64,000 nt of DNA from Hetaerina americana. Its lineage: Eukaryota; Arthropoda; Insecta; Odonata; Calopterygidae. The stretch is taken from NCBI GenBank assembly GCA_022747635.1, contig JAKTNV010000001.1, forward strand, positions 32,350,040 to 32,414,039, given 5' to 3'. A program made the position numbers and the translations under genes. Below the pieces are notes generated by a model. The model ran no database searches. It was not told where the DNA came from and saw only the letters and a program-made list of their open reading frames with translations. The stretch's first letter is position 1. Each line of letters begins with the position of its first letter. Shown piece by piece: positions 58,641-64,000 of this stretch.

Positions 58641-61600
58641 TTCCCTGAGGTGTATTTACACATTCGAAAAAGGGGAGATTCGAAATTCAAACCAGGTCAA
58701 ATCGAGTAAAATTTTTAACCCCAATGATTTTACGCCTAAGCAAACGTTGTAATTTGATCAATTCTCTTTATTATTCGATTCAATGAGACTTTCGCCCAGT
58801 ATCCCTGTGCCTTATTTTGAATGCATGGAAACAAAACATTTTAGTGTTTATTTTTCCATAGAAAAAATGCCCACAAGGTGGCTCAATCACTTCAATGATG
58901 TTTACTCTCCACGCTCTTCGTGCAGAGTTAACGACATGCACCAAATTCTGTAGCGACCTCTTTTCGAATCTACTAAATATATCGGTCCCTATTTTAAATA
59001 AGGCATATTCAGAGCTTCCTTTAGTAAAAGATCATGAATTCTGTAGTATTAACTAAGAGGTGAAAACGATTTCGAATAAAAATCTGATCGTCATTGATCC
59101 ACTGTATTATGGAAATCAGTACACTTCACATCTGATAATGTTGGAGAATGGATTACCAAGAAAAAGTAGCCTTTTAACATTCATACAGGATTTTCTGACT
59201 GAAAAACTTTTCCCAATTCACAGAAAAAAAATCCATTTATTTCTTTAAAGTCTAAAATGATAAATAAAATACTCTTCTCACCCTTAACCTTCAACGATCG
59301 GTTACTCTTGACGAGTTTCATCATTCAGTGGCAAACAAAACAATATCGCCTGCGGTGAGCGGCGTGAGAAAGAGAAGCTCAACAACTCCTTTCTCTCTCC
59401 TCAGTATAATGTTCCTTCCAACTTCGAAAACTTCTCAAGGAGAGTTTTGATACGATCCCTCGGTCATAACCAATTCATGCATGCAGCCTCCTTAAATTAT
59501 TAGGTATCAAGAGAGCGTTGGGAAAATTAACAACTTCTTCACAGTGAACAGTGGCTTCATCAACGAAAGGTCATCGCAGCCATCGTTGAGGGCGCTCGTT
59601 ACGCCGAGTGTGGAGCGTAAGCGGGTAAAAATAAGTGTGATCAGGATTTTCAAAGTGATTTGAAAACCGCAAAACGACATGAGACAGTTGTGCAAAGGGA
59701 GCATGGAAATACACCAGTAAAGAGATATGGTAATTGAAAATGGTTTCAAGGGATTAGATTAGGAATGGGATCATGGGGAATTAACTTTAATAAAACTTTC
59801 TCAAAAGAAGTACTTGTCAAGCTTTTACGAGTTATACTTAGTCAAATATAATTTTTACTTCTGCGAGTTTTCTAATTCATTGCTATCGAGTGTTTTTCGC
59901 AAGAAAGGGTAGTCCCGAATTCGGTTTTAAAATATACTAACTTCGCTAATATAAAAGTATCGTTATGCACGAAAACAATAAGTACTACGATTAATTAATT
60001 AAATGTTGGATAATATCTCACGCGCCCCTAATTTTAAAAGAATTTTCGACAGCATGAATGTCTTTTCCAGGTCGGATTCCACGATTCTTTGATAAAAAAT
60101 ACATTATTTAGCTCAAATCGATTATTTCTTGGTTGAAGTCAGAGGGCAGAAATATACTAAGCCTCGGGAAATGTGCTATTGAAAAAATATTTCACGTCGG
60201 ACGCAACGTCGAAAAGTCCATAGACGATTGAATTACCTCGGAGAACACAAAAGAGTCCTGGGTAAAGGCTAGAACTTGATCGCTTGATCCCCCAATCGCA
60301 AATCCTAGAGGGAAAGACATGAAAACGCATCCCAAATCTTCCAAAAACGTTGAACTCTAAATCGTCAATCGGATTTCTCTACTTTTGGCCAATCGGATGA
60401 TACCGACAGATTCCAGAACGGGACTCTGATACGAAGTGGAGCACAATCAAGAGTTAACCAATGCTGCGCTTAAAGAAGACGCGGTCAAAAAAAAGGTAAA
60501 AAGGAATGATTGCGTGAAATGTTCTTCATGGAACAGACGCATGTAATCATTGGAAAGGCGGACCGGAGAAGAAGCGAAGCCTTCGAAAACCGTTCGCCGA
60601 TTCCAATCCATCCGTCCACTTCATCTTCCACTTCCGCCGGGAACGGATGCTGAAGATTAAATGGAAAGATAAAATGATAAACGAGTTGGTGGAAAAAAAA
60701 GTGGAAGAGGAATGGCCAAGTGGAGTACTATGTGTGGAGCTACCACTGACTGCCGCTGAGTGCTTGGAAAGAGCTGCGGAGCGAATCATGTTCCGTGCAG
60801 CTTATTTATGCGTAAAAATGTGAAATACGCACCCGTCAATGCACTTTCAAGCGGCTAGAGCAGGTGTTTTACTATTTGCCATAGAACCGTTGCATTCTCT
60901 GTGTACCACGGATCATAAAACAACCTTTTCGGTGTACATATTATAGTTCTGTGCAGGGTGATTTCAAAAATGTATCGAGGCCACTACGAACGATTCACAG
61001 AGTATAAAGTTGAATATAAATTCCTCTCACTTTATTTTAAGTTAGAATTGAGTAAAACCTTCCTCGGTGTAATCAGTATTTACTGTCGTATTTTAATTTT
61101 GCTGGTCTGACAGACATCAACGTCAAAATATCCATTGCGTTTAAATTATCAATTTACCATTGTAGTTTTCAATGAAAAATATTATGACCTGGCAAGTAAA
61201 GAACAGAGGCACATTTTATATGACTTTTTTCGATTTAAAATCCTTGGACCTCGAATAGAACCTTGTCATTTTGTTGACTCCACGTTTTTAATTTCCCTGC
61301 GTTATTTCCTTTGCAAGCGTCGTGGATGTGCGTCCCGCTCGAATGTGAAATTGGCTTTCTGCGTTTCAAGAACTGCACGATGTCGCCCGCAGGGAACAGT
61401 ATCGTTCGCTCACCTCCCACCCTCTATTACCCACATGCATTCTCGTGAACGTAATTTCTCCCACCCACCAATCTCCCGCTACTTCGGACCCTTTTTTGAT
61501 CCGCATTTGTTTAAGGTACTATGCGATAAATATCATCATCGTCACGCGGTTAACATCGCCTTTGTTTGAGCGGGGGTAATCGATATCGCGGGTACCTAGA

Positions 61601-62109
61601 GTATAAAATGTAAACCCATTTTATTTTATAAGATCCGGCTTTGACGCAGAGAAGTAGTACCCCATGGGTTACTCCATTATTTGCAGCGAGGAAACCCCAC
61701 TGAATCACTCCCGGCTGCAACGCGAGGCGCGAAACTTGGGAAACAAGGCTCGACTCGGAGCAGGGTACAAAACTAGGAAAATGGAGGCCAAAGAAACGAG
61801 ATCTCGACCAGTAATGATGGGAGAGGTCTCGGGAGAGGGAAGTTTATGAAAGAAGCCTCTCTGAAATAAAACGGTAGAGAAGGGAGATCTATTCAGCCGC
61901 CGCACTCAACGCTGCAAGAGGCCTTAACGACCGCCTGTTGAAGAATATGAACCAAGGAAAGGTGGAATTGAAGAATAGAGCGGGTAGATCAAGGTCAAAG
62001 CACGGAAATTGACGTAATGGAGTGAACGTACGGGACTCGAGGTAGAAACATTCAAACGTTTTAGGATCGCGAAAACAAAGAGCTGCAGAGAAACGAACTA
62101 TATTTCGTG
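58641..62109. other. Noncoding DNA
   Basis: Frames of up to 144 codons (61135-61569, plus) have no recognisable domain. A plus-strand stretch near 60640-60830 (MLKIKWKDKMINELVEKKVE...) is lysine-rich and slightly reminiscent of LINE 3' tails, but too weak to call. Confidence 0.4.
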
Positions 62110-63200
62110 GATTTTCGGCTCTTGAAACGTCCTCCACCCCGACTCCAACGGCGATCCCTACACCCTCATGAATTAAAAGAGACATTCCTGAGACAGAAAT
62201 TGGGAAGTAAATGTAGATACTCCCCAGAGCTACCGTGTACCAGTCACGTTACCCCCCACGGTGCGCACCCTCCACACGTCGGCCCCTCCCTCCGATAAGG
62301 CTCCCGTCCCCCCGCCCCTCCGGACGACTGCCCACCCACCGCGGCCAATGATACGAGACTATTACTGCAATGCGGTGGAGTCGAGTGCTCCGGCAATGCC
62401 ACAGCGGGACAGGCGGGCGGCGCCGGCGGTGCAGGGCCGTCGAGGGACTTGACCGCGCTCGTTCAAACGCGCCGGCCGGCTTCCTTTTCCCGCAAAAAGT
62501 CTCGCACGGCCGAGAGTCGAAAGGAAAGGAGAAGAAGACGGGAGAGATAAGAGGGAGAGAAAAAATAAAGAACCGGTCAGACGGTCGCAGTCTCGTGCGC
62601 CGTGCATTCACGTTACTCGCGCGTGGGATTCGTTACTCGGGCGCATCGATCTGATATCCACTCGAAGGCGCAGTGTCGGGGCGCGCGCGAAGATGCAAAA
62701 AGGGTGAAGGGAAAAAAATTCGAATGAAATAGGAGAGAGAGAGAGAGACGGGTCGGGCGGGCACTTGACTTACTTCGCGAGTTCCCTCCGCCATCCTCGG
62801 GTACGCGCTTGCGTCCGCCGGGGAGGGGGATACATCAGCTGGCGCGAGGTCGACCGCCGGGGGGTCGCCGTTCCCCCTTTCGTTCCCTTTGCCCAGAGCT
62901 ACACCTCCGTCCCCTTCCCTCCTTCAGCCGCCCAGTGCTTCATCGCAGCTCCCCCCCCCCCCTACGAGGAATCCCTAACATGCTCGATGCGCGCGCGCAA
63001 CCTTTCAATTATTGCGACCGTTGAGAGATAGAGGAGAGGGGGCTTTCAAGATCGACGCCGCCGCCGAATCGTTGGGCTCTGAAGGACCGATGCCTCGGAT
63101 GTTTCGAGGCCCAGCCTGCGGAAACACTTCCCGCCCCAGATTAGTTTCACAAGGGGTTGACGAGCAAATAAAACACTCGATTCATTTAACGTGGCAGAGT
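62110..63200. promoter_or_regulatory. Strong CpG-rich island, best promoter candidate in the window
   Basis: The densest CpG in the window (62260-63020) lies here, with (GA)n at 62730-62748, GAGA-type words and stop-poor frames on both strands. An initiator-like GCAGTC is at 62587-62592, in a CGTGCGCCGTGC context reminiscent of arthropod transcription start regions. No TATA box, matched downstream element or coding first exon could be placed. Promoter function is inferred from composition. Confidence 0.35.
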
Positions 63201-64000
63201 AACGCGTTTCCCAAAGCTCCATCCACGATCCCCACGTCAAGTGCAATACATACGATTTTCAATCGCATATTCTGTCGGTGGGATTCGGTGAGTATGGTTT
63301 AAAACGAAACAAACGCCTTGTCATCAGAAAGCACCGAGTGAAAGAACTACAAGGGTCTGTAAACAAACTTCAAAGTGTTCAAAAGTGTGGGTGGCACTTC
63401 ATACCAAACGCAGTTATAACTGGCTTTGAATTTTTAACACCAATGTTAACCTCATCTTTCACGGAAAGCATACAATGTTGAACAAGAACAAGATGGGGAA
63501 ATGCTGTATATGTTCAAACAGTGCAAGGGTAACAAAAAATCATACTTTAAAAAGCATTGTGCATCGAAAAGCGAGATACATTACATTAAAAACCTATGCA
63601 TAGTTATAATTGGGTCTACATATTATTTAGTTTAAAACGTATGATCAGTCTTCATTTTTTTATTTAGTCTTGATCTGGATGAAAAAACGAGCAACAAACA
63701 ATTATATTGAGGGTGCATACATAGTGTAAATAGATACATGCCTGAAAATGGAATCGAATCATGTTCGCTTAACAAGGTGCACCCAACATATCTCCAATGC
63801 ACAGAATATTACAGACAATTTCCGCAGTATTTGGGCTACTTTGGAAATAGGTATACTGATTTCGCCTCTGCTGGCATAAAAATCATAGTGACGCCAAATA
63901 TGAACTGCATTGAAAACATACAATGCCTCTGATGAACCAAGGCTGAAAATATCCTATTCTGGCATCAATGTTGATGCTGATGCATATTTTTTGGACTGAC
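63201..64000. other. AT-rich noncoding DNA to the window edge
   Basis: Nothing recognisable. Confidence 0.45.

Noticed and set aside
60640..60830. LINE 3' tail suggested by a lysine-rich plus-strand frame
   Set aside because: Only composition resembles LINE tails; no ordered conserved blocks.
61135..61569. 144-codon plus-strand open frame
   Set aside because: No recognisable domain or gene-like features beyond length.

Overview
The window looks like nuclear DNA of a large-genome arthropod, probably a hexapod. The evidence is indirect. Very little of the 64 kb can be assigned to a gene. The background is AT-rich, with long (TA)n microsatellites and scattered CpG-rich islands. It holds decayed non-LTR retrotransposons of a kind common in insects, tRNA-derived SINEs and a mariner-like element with TA target-site duplications. 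I see no bacterial or phage organisation: no ribosome-binding sites, no operons and no long ORFs. No complete protein-coding gene, rRNA, functional tRNA or CRISPR array can be supported. The window is most easily read as intergenic or intronic DNA.

Layout. At 1.4-2.7 kb is a badly decayed LINE reverse-transcriptase relic on the minus strand. At 7.3 and 11.6 kb are related tRNA-derived SINE pieces, with the 11.6 kb pair head-to-head. From 12 to 17 kb there are two short possible terminal exons. At 17.44-17.99 kb is a sharply bounded, internally deleted mariner element. From 21.1 to 25.1 kb at least four LINE fragments lie on both strands. From 25.3 to 32.5 kb several CpG-rich islands alternate with AT-rich DNA, and a striking nested palindrome sits at 28.64 kb. 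Double hairpins sit at 37.2 kb, followed by a large compound microsatellite at 38.0-38.2 kb. From 39.5 to 42.5 kb and 48.0 to 49.4 kb are further CpG-rich islands. A SINE embedded in microsatellite DNA lies at 44.6 kb, and decayed LINE tails lie at 45.8 and 49.9 kb. From 46.9 to 54.5 kb a set of short ORFs shows some exon-like features; two of them resemble the two halves of a CUB domain in the right order. The strongest CpG-rich, promoter-like stretch is 62.1-63.2 kb.

The clear content is selfish DNA in various states of decay. The less certain content is (i) the possible CUB-like exons, (ii) CpG-rich islands that may be promoters or enhancers of a gene lying mostly outside the window, (iii) a short motif containing TGACGTCA-like cores that recurs at three sites, and (iv) several strong inverted repeats. 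Family assignments come from reading translations by eye, and nothing was checked against a database.
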